Source: an uncultured Archangium sp. (GTDB lineage Bacteria > Myxococcota > Myxococcia > Myxococcales > Myxococcaceae). From it: 13,622 nt of DNA. The stretch is from positions 1-13,622 of the forward strand of contig CAMLFP010000125.1 in NCBI GenBank assembly GCA_946479335.1. The letters are read 5' to 3'. A program made the translations under genes and the position numbers. Positions 13,104-13,622 of this stretch are shown here, piece after piece. Numbering within the stretch: position 1 is the stretch's first letter; every line of letters starts with the position of its first letter. The notes under the pieces are model-generated. The model worked only from the letters and a program-made list of their open reading frames with translations, made no database searches and had not been told where the DNA came from.

Positions 13104-13622
13104 ATGCCTCCCGCGACGAAGACGTTGAGCCCGGCCGAGCTCGCCAAACTTGAACATGCTTTTGCGACGGACCCCGCGTCGGAGGCCTACAAGCCGCTGG
13201 CCGAGGCCTACCTCGGCATGGGCCGCTTCATGGAAGCGATGGTGGTCTGCAAGAAGGGCGTGAAGGCCCACCCGCAGATCGCCGACCCCCGCGTGCTCCT
13301 CGCGCGCGTCTACGCCGAGCAGGGCAAAGACAAGAAGGCCATCGAGGAGCTCCAGGGCGCGGTGCAGGTCTCGCCCAACGACAAGGCCGCGCTGCGCATG
13401 CTGGGCGCGCTGCAGATCAAGGGCGGCGAAGCCACCGGCAAGGACACGCTGCTCAAGGCCTACGAGGCTGATCCGCAAGACGGCGAGACGCTCGAGGTGA
13501 TGCAGAAGAACGGCGTCGCGGTGCCGAAACCCGCCGCGCCGCCGCCGCCTCCTCCCGCGCCGGTGGTGCAGGCCGCGCCGCCGGTGCTCGCGCCGGTCGA
13601 GCCGCCCGCCGGCGCCACCGCG
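13104..13622 (+). CDS. Tetratricopeptide-repeat protein with Pro-rich linker (3' end beyond window)
   Basis: 173 codons are visible from ATG 13104, and the frame is open to the window end. Residues about 9-125 form three to four TPR helical pairs, with typical residues in AYKPLAEAYLGMGRFMEA, PRVLLARVYAEQGKDKKAIEEL and DKAALRMLGALQIKGG. From about residue 131 a Pro/Ala/Val-rich linker begins (PKPAAPPPPPPAPVVQAAPP), likely leading to another domain outside the window. There is no signal peptide. No in-frame start exists upstream and no Shine-Dalgarno precedes the ATG. It is likely a scaffold or protein-interaction protein. A linker stretch shares 20 identical bases with the zinc-ribbon gene upstream. 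Confidence 0.82.
   Translation, partial: MPPATKTLSPAELAKLEHAFATDPASEAYKPLAEAYLGMGRFMEAMVVCKKGVKAHPQIADPRVLLARVYAEQGKDKKAIEELQGAVQVSPNDKAALRMLGALQIKGGEATGKDTLLKAYEADPQDGETLEVMQKNGVAVPKPAAPPPPPPAPVVQAAPPVLAPVEPPAGATA

Overview
The window reads as a stretch of a high-GC Myxococcota (myxobacterial) chromosome. The evidence is strong G/C third-position bias, surface lipoproteins with Gly/Thr and Asp-Ala-Gly linkers, MopE-type CNGxDDNCDG motifs, a PEGA-domain protein, and a protein ending in a Cys + hydrophobic + Arg-rich tail resembling the MYXO-CTERM sorting signal. No transposase, integrase, CRISPR array or phage gene was seen.

Layout from left to right. (1) Positions 1-69 hold the 5' end of a minus-strand flavoprotein gene. 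It is divergent from a TetR-family regulator (116-694), and a perfect 18-bp palindrome (95-112) lies between them as the probable shared operator. (2) A very large minus-strand lipoprotein gene (698-4495) faces the TetR gene with 3 bp between the stop codons. It encodes a lipobox, three EGF-like modules, a 7-residue Gly-rich linker repeat and about ten PPC-like beta-sandwich repeats. (3) A minus-strand operon of a TetR repressor (7171-6581) and a YhgE/Pip-type membrane protein (6584-4602) is translationally coupled by a GTGA overlap. It is preceded by two tandem inverted repeats centred 21 bp apart, one of them inside the spacer of the predicted promoter.

(4) On the plus strand a tightly overlapping group of envelope genes follows: a PEGA/TolB-like protein (7262-8329), a MopE-motif lipoprotein starting at TTG (8326-9294) and a beta-propeller phytase-like protein with a MYXO-CTERM-like tail (9263-10354). 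After a 168-bp gap comes a complete UshA-type 5'-nucleotidase lipoprotein (10523-12334). My most interesting functional inference is that the last two form a surface module for organic phosphate (phytate-like and nucleotide) scavenging, with the first two as envelope partners. This is inference only, and the phytase call is tentative. (5) A small CxxC/CxxC zinc-ribbon protein (12438-12824) is followed by a bidirectional intrinsic terminator (12851-12887) shared with a convergent tRNA-Ala(CGC) gene (12964-12892, minus). Divergent from the tRNA is a TPR protein with a Pro-rich linker (13104 to the window end, incomplete).

Limits: all calls come from reading sequence and translations by eye. Promoters and operators are pattern matches, and domain names for divergent families were not checked by profile search.
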